Positions 1-6,272 of a stretch of DNA of 7,701 nt are shown in pieces (position 1 is the first letter of the stretch; every line of letters starts with the position of its first letter). A program made the position numbers and the translations under genes. The stretch comes from Bacteroidota bacterium (lineage in GTDB: Bacteria > Bacteroidota > Bacteroidia > Chitinophagales > UBA8649), in contig DLYY01000151.1 in assembly GCA_003447535.1 (NCBI GenBank), forward strand, positions 16,033-23,733, read 5' to 3'. The notes under the pieces were generated by a model, which worked only from the letters and a program-made list of their open reading frames with translations, did no database searches and was not told where the DNA came from.

Positions 1-32
1 TCCGTTGCTCTAACCAACTGAGCTATGGAGGC
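1..32 (-). tRNA. Partial tRNA gene (5' 31-32 nt, isotype undetermined)
   Basis: On the minus strand the gene begins at position 32 with a 7-nt acceptor strand (GCCTCCA, 32-26), then T8-A9, a D arm with a perfect 4-bp stem GCTC/GAGC closing an AGTTGGTTA loop that has the invariant A14, GG and A21, then A26 and the five bases ACGGA of the anticodon stem. The window ends exactly before the anticodon loop, so the amino acid cannot be read. Only the 5' half is present because of the window edge, not because the gene looks broken. The neighbouring sugar kinase gene points the other way, so the two are divergent. Confidence 0.9.
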
Positions 33-37
33 CTAAA

Positions 38-50
38 TCCTTTTAAAGGA
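38..50. repeat. Short perfect dyad TCCTTT-T-AAAGGA
   Basis: A 6-bp perfect inverted repeat with a single central base lies between the candidate tRNA -7 box and the tRNA 5' end, overlapping the predicted transcription start and leader. It is too tight to form a normal RNA hairpin (1-nt loop) and has no T-tract, so it is not a terminator. It may be chance in AT-rich DNA or a protein-binding palindrome at the start site. Confidence 0.35.
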
Positions 51-53
51 CGT

Positions 54-61
54 CAAAGATA
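54..61 (-). promoter_or_regulatory. Candidate tRNA promoter, Bacteroidota -7 box TATCTTTG
   Basis: On the minus strand positions 61-54 read TATCTTTG, a perfect match to the Bacteroidota primary sigma factor -7 consensus TAnnTTTG. Transcription would start near 47-49, giving a leader of about 16 nt before the tRNA 5' end at 32, which is a normal arrangement. The sequence upstream of the box (62-85) is very AT-rich, but I do not see a clean TTTG/TTG -33 element at the usual 19-21 nt distance, so the assignment rests on the -7 box and its position. Confidence 0.5.
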
Positions 62-166
62 AATTTTAATTTTTAATTCTGTTAAGGGAAAATGCAATTC
101 GCGGTAATCGTTGTAGTTATGGGGTTTTATTGAATATTCCTTTCTTTGTGCAGGTTAACTCAAAGC

Positions 167-1072
167 ATGAAAATTTTAACAGTTGGAACCGTCGCCTTTG
201 ACGCCATTGAAAGTCCTTTTGGCAAGGTTGATAAAATCATAGGAGGTGCGGCAACCTATATCTCTTGGTCGGCCTCGTTTTACACAAAAGATCTCGCCAT
301 TGTTTCGGTAATAGGTGGTGACTATGATATGGAAAGCCTTGACCGTTTAAGGGCGAGAGGGGTAGACACCTCAGGCCTCGAAATAAAAGAAGACGAAAAA
401 TCTTTTTTTTGGTCTGGCCGATATCATACCGACATGAATACAAGGGACTCTCTAGAAACCCAACTCAATGTATTGTTATCCTTTGACCCTAAAGTGCCGT
501 CAACCCATCGGGATGCAGAAATACTTATGCTTGGCAATATTGACCCTGCCCTGCAGATGAAGGTCATTGACCAGATGGATAATCCTGCATTCATTGTATT
601 GGACACCATGAATTTTTGGATGGAGATTAAGCTTGATGCATTAAAAGAAGTGATTAAGCGCGTCAATCTTTTAACCATTAATGAAGAGGAGGCTCGCTTG
701 CTTACCGGAGAGTACTCACTAAAAAAAGCCTCTCAAAAGATTCTTACCATGGGGCCTCAATATCTTATTATTAAAAAAGGAGAGCATGGCGCATTGCTTT
801 TTTCGAAAGATGATATGTTCTTTGCTCCCGCTCTGCCACTCGAAGACGTTTTTGATCCGACAGGAGCGGGGGACACTTTTGCAGGAGGCTTAGTGGGTTA
901 TTTAGCGCAACGCGAAGAGTTCACTTTTGAAGAGCTAAAGCAAGGTGTGATTCACGGATCAATGATGGCGAGCTTTTGCGTTGAGTCATTTGGTCCTCAG
1001 CGGCTGATGGAGCTCAATGATGCGATGCGTATGGAGCGCTTGGAGGAGTTTCGAAAGCTGACCAAGTTCTAA
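167..1072 (+). CDS. PfkB-family (ribokinase-like) carbohydrate kinase
   Basis: This 301-residue protein should phosphorylate a sugar or nucleoside hydroxyl with ATP in the cytoplasm; the exact substrate is not readable. It has the ribokinase fold signatures: an N-terminal strand MKILTVGTVAFD, the substrate-side GG motif (GGAATY, residues 26-31, lacking the Asn often found there in ribokinases), the NxxE motif at N172-E175 (INEEEA) for Mg/phosphate, and the second PfkB signature DPTGAGDTFAGG at 230-241 with the anion hole GAG and the catalytic base D236. Length is typical of the family (about 300). I chose ATG 167; the ORF extends upstream to a TTG at 146, but that adds seven residues that do not fit the beta-strand start. 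There is no strong Shine-Dalgarno, as usual for Bacteroidota. It stands alone: divergent from the tRNA and convergent with asd, so it is probably monocistronic. Close relatives in Bacteroidota are usually annotated only as sugar kinase. Confidence 0.9.
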   Translation: MKILTVGTVAFDAIESPFGKVDKIIGGAATYISWSASFYTKDLAIVSVIGGDYDMESLDRLRARGVDTSGLEIKEDEKSFFWSGRYHTDMNTRDSLETQLNVLLSFDPKVPSTHRDAEILMLGNIDPALQMKVIDQMDNPAFIVLDTMNFWMEIKLDALKEVIKRVNLLTINEEEARLLTGEYSLKKASQKILTMGPQYLIIKKGEHGALLFSKDDMFFAPALPLEDVFDPTGAGDTFAGGLVGYLAQREEFTFEELKQGVIHGSMMASFCVESFGPQRLMELNDAMRMERLEEFRKLTKF

Positions 1073-1081
1073 TTGGCAGGT

Positions 1082-2074
1082 TTAATAGCCTAATCCTTCT
1101 ACGATTTGAATAGCGTTTGTTGCAGCACCTTTAAGTAAGTTATCGGCCACAATCCAGCAATTAAAGGCATTCTCGAGGCTCGCGTCTTTTCGGATGCGGC
1201 CTACAAATACTTCTTCTTTATTTTCCACAAAGCGCGGCATTGGGTAAATATGTTCTTCGGGCTTGTCTTGGACTATAACTCCTTCTACTTCTGAGATAGC
1301 CTCCTTTACGGCATCTAGAGAAAAGGCTTGCCGTAATTCCACATTGGCTGCAATACTATGGCCTCCTTGTACAGGGACCCTTACAACGGTCGCTGTTATT
1401 GCTATGGCTGGGTCATTGAAAATTTTTTGGCTTTCCTCGCGCAGTTTAACTTCTTCGGCTGTATCGTTATTCTCATCCAACACTCCATTAACAGGTAGGC
1501 AATTCATGTCAATGGGATGGGGATAGGCCATAGTCTCTGCCTGTTTACCTATCCGCTCGGTCATAAGTTGAGTAATGGCATCTTTACCTGTACCTGAAAC
1601 GGATTGGTATGTGGCAAGGACCATTCGCTTGATGCCGAACCTCCGTTGCACATTGCGCAAGGCAAGCACGAGCTGTATGGTCGAACAATTCGGGTTGGCG
1701 ATAATTCCGTGGGAATCGTTTACACTGCCTAGGTTGATTTCTGGCACAACCAATGGCACCGCATCATCCATACGCCAACACGATGAGTTGTCAATAACAC
1801 GGCACCCTGCTTTAACAAAACGAGGCGCCCATTCTTTACTTACTCCACTTCCGGCTGAAAAGATTGCCCACTTGGGCTTTTGCGTTAAGACGTCGTCTAT
1901 GGTTTGAACCGTCAGGTGCTCATCACGAAACATTCTTGTCTGTCCTGCAGAACGACTAGAGGCCCCCAACAAAAGCTCATTTGGTCTATGTCCTCGGGCT
2001 GCTAATCTGTCAAGCAGTTTTTGGCCTACTAGGCCAGTTGCTCCAATTATAGCTCCGCGTTGCTGTATACTCAT
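1082..2074 (-). CDS. asd: Aspartate-semialdehyde dehydrogenase
   Basis: The enzyme reduces L-aspartyl-4-phosphate to aspartate semialdehyde with NADPH, the branch-point step for lysine/diaminopimelate, threonine and methionine synthesis. The 330-residue product has the N-terminal Rossmann motif GATGLVG (11-17), the phosphate-binding stretch around SSCWRMDDAVPLVVPEIN (98-114, R101), the catalytic cysteine C130 in NPNCST, SVSGTGKDA (158-166), and the catalytic/substrate residues R232 and H239 in RVPVQGGHS. Length agrees with the family (about 330-340), with no missing key residue. I start at ATG 2074; a GTG immediately before it (2077) is in frame but unlikely. No lysine riboswitch or attenuator fits in the 41-bp gap to the divergent gene. 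The 3' end lies 9 bp from the end of the convergent sugar kinase gene. No other amino-acid gene of the pathway is adjacent, so it seems to be transcribed alone unless genes beyond the window matter. Confidence 0.97.
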   Translation of the reverse strand: MSIQQRGAIIGATGLVGQKLLDRLAARGHRPNELLLGASSRSAGQTRMFRDEHLTVQTIDDVLTQKPKWAIFSAGSGVSKEWAPRFVKAGCRVIDNSSCWRMDDAVPLVVPEINLGSVNDSHGIIANPNCSTIQLVLALRNVQRRFGIKRMVLATYQSVSGTGKDAITQLMTERIGKQAETMAYPHPIDMNCLPVNGVLDENNDTAEEVKLREESQKIFNDPAIAITATVVRVPVQGGHSIAANVELRQAFSLDAVKEAISEVEGVIVQDKPEEHIYPMPRFVENKEEVFVGRIRKDASLENAFNCWIVADNLLKGAATNAIQIVEGLGY

Positions 2075-2078
2075 CACT

Positions 2079-2086
2079 CAAAAATA
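2079..2086 (-). promoter_or_regulatory. Candidate asd -7 box TATTTTTG
   Basis: On the minus strand 2086-2079 reads TATTTTTG, matching TAnnTTTG. It ends only 4 nt before the asd ATG, so the predicted start site would fall on or very near the start codon and the mRNA would be nearly leaderless. I see no TTTG at the expected -33 distance, and T-rich matches arise easily by chance. The true promoter could instead lie inside the divergent gene. Confidence 0.3.
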
Positions 2087-2102
2087 AGGACTTCTGCCAT
2101 GC

Positions 2103-2110
2103 TAATCTTG
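2103..2110 (+). promoter_or_regulatory. Weak candidate -7 box TAATCTTG for the lamin-tail gene
   Basis: The sequence matches TAnnTTTG at all but one position (C for T) and lies within the 41-bp divergent gap. Transcription would begin near the ATG at 2116, which would suit translation from the second in-frame ATG at 2134. There is no recognisable -33 element about 20 nt upstream. This is a weak call made mainly because a promoter must exist near here. Confidence 0.2.
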
Positions 2111-2115
2111 GCACC

Positions 2116-4728
2116 ATGATCTCATCACTAACGATGCCTAAAGTATGTTTCATGCACCTAGGACCGATTTGGGTGGCTTGCATTGTATTGGGTCTTTCCG
2201 CAGACGCTCAAATCAATACGTCGTTTGATGATTCTTCAGGCTGGCAGAGCTCATGGTGGGGCGATACTTCTGCATTTACCTGCCACAATGGCCTTCTTCA
2301 GCTCAATGCCGACCCAAGCCTTGGCCTTGCACGTATTGCTAATAATTCGTCAGCGCATAATCAGGGTCATTTTTATGGAAAAGTCAGTTTGGAGTTTAAC
2401 CCCTCTTCGATGAATTATATGGTGCTTGATCTTATAAAGGGTCCTGTTCATAAATATTCGCTGATCATCGGGAAAGAGGAGGATAAAGTTCAATGGAAGT
2501 ATACCACATCCGATGAGGAAGTCGTGCTTTTGGAAAGTCAAGAGGATTATCTACACTATGCTCAAATTCATCTTGAGTTCTGGCTGAACTTCGATAGTCT
2601 AGGATACTGGCACCTCTCGACAAGGCTTTTAGATGGCCTCGCGATGGACTCAGGATTAGTCCAGTATTGGGGAAGTCATCATTTTGTTCGTGGTGGACCG
2701 GCTGCTGAGTTAGGTATCGAATGTGTCTATACCTCGAGTCGCGCAGATAAGTTTTTTGTCGATACGCTTTATGTCGAGGGCCAACCCTTTCAAGATGTTT
2801 TTCCTCCAAGAATCCTATCGTGTAGCTTACAGGGCGTGAGGCAAATTCAGGTTCGCGCAAGTGAGATGGTCCATCCATTACAAGGTTTGTCGAGTTACAA
2901 TAGTGGAGACTATCAATGCCTTAGCAGTGAAACCCAGGCCAATGCACTTTTTTTGCAATACAACAAGGTGTTTACGCGCGGTGACACCCTTTACTGGAGC
3001 GGTATCACCTTGCAAGACAGCTTGGGCAATCAATCCACGTTCATTCCTGAGCCTATAGTTATTGATTATGTTGGTTTTCAAGATATTATCGTGTCACAAG
3101 TCATGGAAGATGCCCTTCCTGCGTATAATCTTCCGGGGGCCGAATTTATTGAATTGACCAATCTCACGGAGGATAATATATCACTTGGTCAGTGGAAAGT
3201 CACAGTTAATGAAGACACGATTCACTTGCCCAATATCGAGCTCTTGGCCCAACAGAAAGTGCTCTTTTCCAACCCCTCTTCAGCCATAACATTACAATCT
3301 TATCTGGATAGTATTTCTTCAGATCAGAATCTATGTGTTCCAAGAATTTGGGCAGTGGACTCTTGGTTTGATTTACCTTCAACGGGAATAATCCAATTGA
3401 TTGATCACCGAATGGTTCCTCAAGATGTAGCGCAATATTCTCAAGATTCATACGGTCAACAGTATCATATTAATGGCAATTTAATGTCTTCGGGAGGGGT
3501 GGCCCTTTTACGCGTATTGGAACAAAATGGTTTTGCCGGCAGCACATCACCGGAAGGAGCCCTCTTCACCTGCTTTTTGGTGGAGGAGTTTTCAGATGTG
3601 CCCGCCAAAGGATTGATACACGGCAGAGTTGACGTGATTCATTCAAAAAAGTTGCTTTTAGAAATGTCTGCGGTTGTGGCATACACAGAAATAGTTAAAT
3701 GCCTACGTCTTTTTGATCAAGAGCAAAATCCTGTTGCCTTTAGTTTACAAAAAGCTCCCTATGACACTGCCTCATGGTATATATCCTTGGGTCAAGCCTT
3801 GAACCCAGCCTCCAGCTATTATGTTCAATGGCATCCGCCTTTTTCTTTTGAGTCAGACCCGTCTGCTATTACATGGACTTTCGATCGAATTCAACTTCCC
3901 CAAATGGTCTCCAATATGGCGGACGTGTTAATTACAGAGGTTATGGATGATCCATTTATTGGTGAATGCGAGTATTTAGAATTGTACAATCCTGGAGATA
4001 ACAGCATAGACCTCAAAGAGTTACTCATATGGACCACAAGGGAGGGACAGGTGGTTGATTTAGAAAAAATAGAGCGAGAAGCGCTCCAGATTAGAGCAGG
4101 AGAGCATCTTGTCATTAGCCAGGAGTCCTGTGACCTTTCTTCACTTGCTCCAGTTGGCAATCAACACCTATCCGTTCATCTCCCATCTCTTAATAGCAAA
4201 ACAAAGGGTCTTTTTATCGGTTTTTCTTTAGATAGCCGTCTTGATAGCGTTCATATAGATGAAACAAATCAAGATATACCTTGGCAAAAGGGCTATGCCT
4301 TAGAGCGCATAAACAATGGGCGAGATTACTTAACCTCCTGGTGGCTTGCACCAAGTCAGTCGAGGGGAAGTCCTACGAGACAAAACAATCAGATTCTCCA
4401 AGGCGGCATGAAAGATGAAAACTGCTTATATCTCTCATCATATATAGTAAGTCTGAATGGAGATGGTGTTTCGGATCTTTTAGAAGTTCAGTTGGCAGAT
4501 AATGCGTGGAGCCAGGGCGGATATAGGATTGATGTTTTCTCATTGGCCGGGCATCATTGTAGGCAGATTGCTTATGCAGAGGTTGGAGGTGCACGGGATC
4601 ATTGGTACTGGGATGGAAGCGCAGATGATGGCAGAATCCTTCCTGCGGACTTTTATATTCTTACAATCCAAGGCATTGATGCTGAGGCTCCGCCGAGGTG
4701 TTCAGTACCTATTCTAGTTATGTATTGA
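2116..4728 (+). CDS. Secreted lamin-tail-domain protein with Ig-like and FlgD/CHU_C-like C-terminal domains
   Basis: The 870-residue product is an exported multidomain protein of unknown substrate. Residues 1-32 look like a signal peptide (hydrophobic LGPIWVACIVLGLS then cleavage near ADAQ), so export by Sec is likely. Order seen: an N-terminal beta-rich domain (about 33-226, concanavalin/lectin-like in related Bacteroidota proteins, with the phrase LEFNPSSMNY); a bacterial Ig-like domain opened by VFPPRIL and closed by LQDSLGNQS (228-311); lamin-tail domain 1 (about 321-430, AEFIELTN at 342-349); a second Ig-like stretch (about 500-592); lamin-tail domain 2 (about 602-755, with EYLELYNPGDNSIDL and YALERINN); and a C-terminal FlgD/CHU_C-like domain (about 773-852, NGDGVSDLLEV, DVFSLAGHH, HWYWDGSADDGRILPADFYIL). 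The last resembles type IX secretion type B C-terminal domains, but I am not certain it is a secretion signal. The start could be ATG 2116 or 2134; both keep the signal peptide. The gene is followed 35 nt later by recO on the same strand. Confidence 0.85.
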   Translation: MISSLTMPKVCFMHLGPIWVACIVLGLSADAQINTSFDDSSGWQSSWWGDTSAFTCHNGLLQLNADPSLGLARIANNSSAHNQGHFYGKVSLEFNPSSMNYMVLDLIKGPVHKYSLIIGKEEDKVQWKYTTSDEEVVLLESQEDYLHYAQIHLEFWLNFDSLGYWHLSTRLLDGLAMDSGLVQYWGSHHFVRGGPAAELGIECVYTSSRADKFFVDTLYVEGQPFQDVFPPRILSCSLQGVRQIQVRASEMVHPLQGLSSYNSGDYQCLSSETQANALFLQYNKVFTRGDTLYWSGITLQDSLGNQSTFIPEPIVIDYVGFQDIIVSQVMEDALPAYNLPGAEFIELTNLTEDNISLGQWKVTVNEDTIHLPNIELLAQQKVLFSNPSSAITLQSYLDSISSDQNLCVPRIWAVDSWFDLPSTGIIQLIDHRMVPQDVAQYSQDSYGQQYHINGNLMSSGGVALLRVLEQNGFAGSTSPEGALFTCFLVEEFSDVPAKGLIHGRVDVIHSKKLLLEMSAVVAYTEIVKCLRLFDQEQNPVAFSLQKAPYDTASWYISLGQALNPASSYYVQWHPPFSFESDPSAITWTFDRIQLPQMVSNMADVLITEVMDDPFIGECEYLELYNPGDNSIDLKELLIWTTREGQVVDLEKIEREALQIRAGEHLVISQESCDLSSLAPVGNQHLSVHLPSLNSKTKGLFIGFSLDSRLDSVHIDETNQDIPWQKGYALERINNGRDYLTSWWLAPSQSRGSPTRQNNQILQGGMKDENCLYLSSYIVSLNGDGVSDLLEVQLADNAWSQGGYRIDVFSLAGHHCRQIAYAEVGGARDHWYWDGSADDGRILPADFYILTIQGIDAEAPPRCSVPILVMY

Positions 4729-4756
4729 TTACTTTCATTATTCCCTTAGATAAAGT

Positions 4757-4762
4757 AAGGAG
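4757..4762 (+). promoter_or_regulatory. Purine-rich AAGGAG directly before the recO start
   Basis: AAGGAG matches the anti-Shine-Dalgarno complement well, but only one base (T) separates it from ATG 4764, which is far shorter than the usual 5-9 nt. No later ATG, GTG or TTG in this frame would both use it and preserve the first beta-strand of RecO. It may be non-functional, as Bacteroidota rarely depend on this interaction. Confidence 0.3.
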
Positions 4763-4763
4763 T

Positions 4764-5492
4764 ATGCGTGGTGTTACCGATAAGCTAATTGTGTTAAGTT
4801 CCCTGAAATATGGGGATACGAGCCTGATTGTTAAAGCCTTCACCTATAAGTTTGGTGTCCTGAGTTTTATGCTTAAGGGGGTTCGAAAACGGCGTGGAGG
4901 AGTTGTTGCGCTGTATCAACCAGCCAGTGTTTTAGAGGCGAACATTGTGTATAGGGAGGGGAAAAGCCTACACGGCATAAATCAACCAAAACATGTTTTG
5001 GTTGCGCATAAAACCACAGCAGAACTTCAACGCATGGCAAAAGCCTTATTCATTTCAGAATGTTTACAAAACATCTTGATTCAAGAAAGCCCTAATGAGG
5101 AACTTTTTACGCTGTCAGTAGACTGGCTAAGTGCTCTAGAGCATGATGATTCTAATGATTTTCATCACCTACGATTTCTCATCACCTCACTTCAACCTTT
5201 AGGTATTCGGCCTCGAATTCCGATGCGTCCTGAGCAGACTCAGTTCGATTTACGCGAAGGTAGATTCAGCCATGTTGTAGAGCATCGCGATGTGCTTCAT
5301 GAAGAAGAAGCTGCGCTCTTTTTAGAAGGGTTGGAGGGTCGATTTAATCATTTGTCTTCCTTGCAGCGCTGGCAGCTATTACACCACCTACTAGACTATG
5401 TAAGAATTCATTTGCCCTGGATGAAACCCATCAAATCGCTTGACGTGATGAAACAGGTTTTTACCGAGACTTCTGCTACAAAAAAAATCTAG
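4764..5492 (+). CDS. recO: DNA repair protein RecO
   Basis: RecO binds single-stranded DNA and SSB, anneals complementary strands and, with RecR, loads RecA during RecF-pathway recombinational repair. The 242-residue product has the N-terminal OB-fold (about 1-80) beginning DKLIVLSSLKYGDTSLIVKAFT and containing the GVLSFMLKGVRK strand, then the helical C-terminal half with RMAKALFISECL (90-101), FDLREGRFS (161-169) and the closing HLPWMKPIKSLDVMKQVF (216-233). The zinc-finger cysteines seen in some RecO proteins are absent, as is usual in this phylum. Length is normal. The frame is open further upstream to an ATG at 4698 inside the preceding gene, but the OB-fold supports ATG 4764. The last codons sit on an A8 run (5480-5487) before a TAG stop, and the next gene continues in the same frame. 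It probably heads an operon or is co-transcribed with the lamin-tail gene 35 nt upstream. Confidence 0.95.
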   Translation: MRGVTDKLIVLSSLKYGDTSLIVKAFTYKFGVLSFMLKGVRKRRGGVVALYQPASVLEANIVYREGKSLHGINQPKHVLVAHKTTAELQRMAKALFISECLQNILIQESPNEELFTLSVDWLSALEHDDSNDFHHLRFLITSLQPLGIRPRIPMRPEQTQFDLREGRFSHVVEHRDVLHEEEAALFLEGLEGRFNHLSSLQRWQLLHHLLDYVRIHLPWMKPIKSLDVMKQVFTETSATKKI

Positions 5493-5528
5493 GTTTTTGG
5501 GGCGTTGGTGAAATGCGTAATTTCGATT

Positions 5529-6272
5529 GTGCTCAGTAAATTTCTTCACCAAGCTGTACAACAAAAATCGGCATCAGTAGCCCTTCTTATAGATCCTAGT
5601 TCGCAGGTTGAAGAAGGCATGTCTTGCTTAGCGAAAGGAGTCGAACAAGGATGGGTGGATGCTGTATTTTATGGGGGGAGCCTTCGCACCCATAGTGAAG
5701 AGGAGGCTCATTGGGACAGTCTTCGAAAAAGAATACAAGGGCCAATTTTTGCCTTCCCTTCAAATGCACTACAGGTTCACCCTACAGTCGATGGCCTTCT
5801 TCACTTGAGCTTAGTGTCGGGTAGAAACCCGGACTATCTTATTGGCAGACATGTCGAGGCTGCAGTCTATCTTGACGAGCTCGGTATTGACATTATACCG
5901 ACAGCCTATCTCCTTATTGATGGGGGCAAGGTGTCAACAACGAGTTATATCACAAATACCACTCCCATCCCAAGCGACAAAATAGATATTGCCTATGCAA
6001 CGGCTCTTGCAGGTGTTCAATTGGGCATGAAGGCCATTTACCTTGAGGCAGGAAGCGGGGCAGATAACGTAGTTCCAATTAACATGGTAAAGACCTTGTC
6101 AAGCAAGCTCGATGTGCCAATTATAGTTGGAGGAGGTATTCGCTCTGCTGAGCAGATGCATGCTCTATCTCAAGCGGGAGCTGATGTACTTGTCATTGGC
6201 AATGCATTTGAGGAAAATCCCTTTGAGGTTATGGCTGATTTACGCACCTTTAAATGCGCAGTCGAGGTATGA
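5529..6272 (+). CDS. Geranylgeranylglyceryl/heptaprenylglyceryl phosphate synthase homologue (group II GGGPS)
   Basis: Members of this TIM-barrel family join a polyprenyl diphosphate (C20-C35) to sn-glycerol-1-phosphate, the first committed step of archaeal-type ether lipids; homologues are known in Bacteroidota. In the 247-residue product I see LLIDP (19-23), FYGGS (47-51), SLVSGRNPDYLIGRHVEAA (94-112), IPTAYLLIDGGK (123-134), TTPIPSDK (144-151), YLEAGSGA (171-178), and the phosphate-binding GGGIRS (201-206) with GNAF (224-227). All point to this family. Odd point: the usual IDPDK reads IDPSSQ, losing a conserved Asp-Lys pair. No ATG is available. GTG 5529 gives the family's usual N-terminus; GTG 5508 or TTG 5505 would add 7 or 8 residues. 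The frame is open back to the recO TAG at 5490-5492, with recO in the same frame. The 3' end overlaps rsgA by four bases (ATGA). Product lipid and chain length are not readable. Confidence 0.9.
   Translation: MLSKFLHQAVQQKSASVALLIDPSSQVEEGMSCLAKGVEQGWVDAVFYGGSLRTHSEEEAHWDSLRKRIQGPIFAFPSNALQVHPTVDGLLHLSLVSGRNPDYLIGRHVEAAVYLDELGIDIIPTAYLLIDGGKVSTTSYITNTTPIPSDKIDIAYATALAGVQLGMKAIYLEAGSGADNVVPINMVKTLSSKLDVPIIVGGGIRSAEQMHALSQAGADVLVIGNAFEENPFEVMADLRTFKCAVEV

Noticed and set aside
146..166. TTG start that would lengthen the sugar kinase by seven residues
   Set aside because: The extra residues precede the MKILTVGTVAFD strand that begins the PfkB fold, and ATG 167 is a normal start; TTG is rarer and has no supporting ribosome binding site.
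403..410. T8 run within the sugar kinase coding sequence
   Set aside because: It encodes Ser-Phe-Phe-Trp in an otherwise intact frame; nothing suggests programmed slippage or a sequencing frameshift.
1073..1095. Weak inverted repeat GGC...GCC between the sugar kinase and asd stops as a terminator
   Set aside because: Only three base pairs, a long loop and no T-tract.
1575..1907. 110-codon plus-strand open frame opposite asd
   Set aside because: It lies entirely antisense to the conserved core of asd, including the NPNCST active-site region, and its composition looks like a shadow frame.
2152..2190. Possible lipobox (WVAC) in the lamin-tail protein signal region
   Set aside because: The residue at -3 is Trp rather than Leu/Val/Ile, the Cys lies in the middle of the hydrophobic segment, and a standard cleavage site (ADAQ) follows.
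2465..2878. 137-codon open frame on the minus strand inside the lamin-tail gene
   Set aside because: It is fully antisense to a well-supported domain protein and its translation has no recognisable motif or signal; it is a shadow frame.
4729..4763. Separate promoter for recO in the 35-nt gap
   Set aside because: No TAnnTTTG or TTTG element is recognisable in the gap or just upstream, so co-transcription with the preceding gene is as likely.
5513..5539. ATG at 5513 as the start of the lipid-synthase gene
   Set aside because: It is in a different frame from the synthase and its frame closes at a TAA after eight codons.
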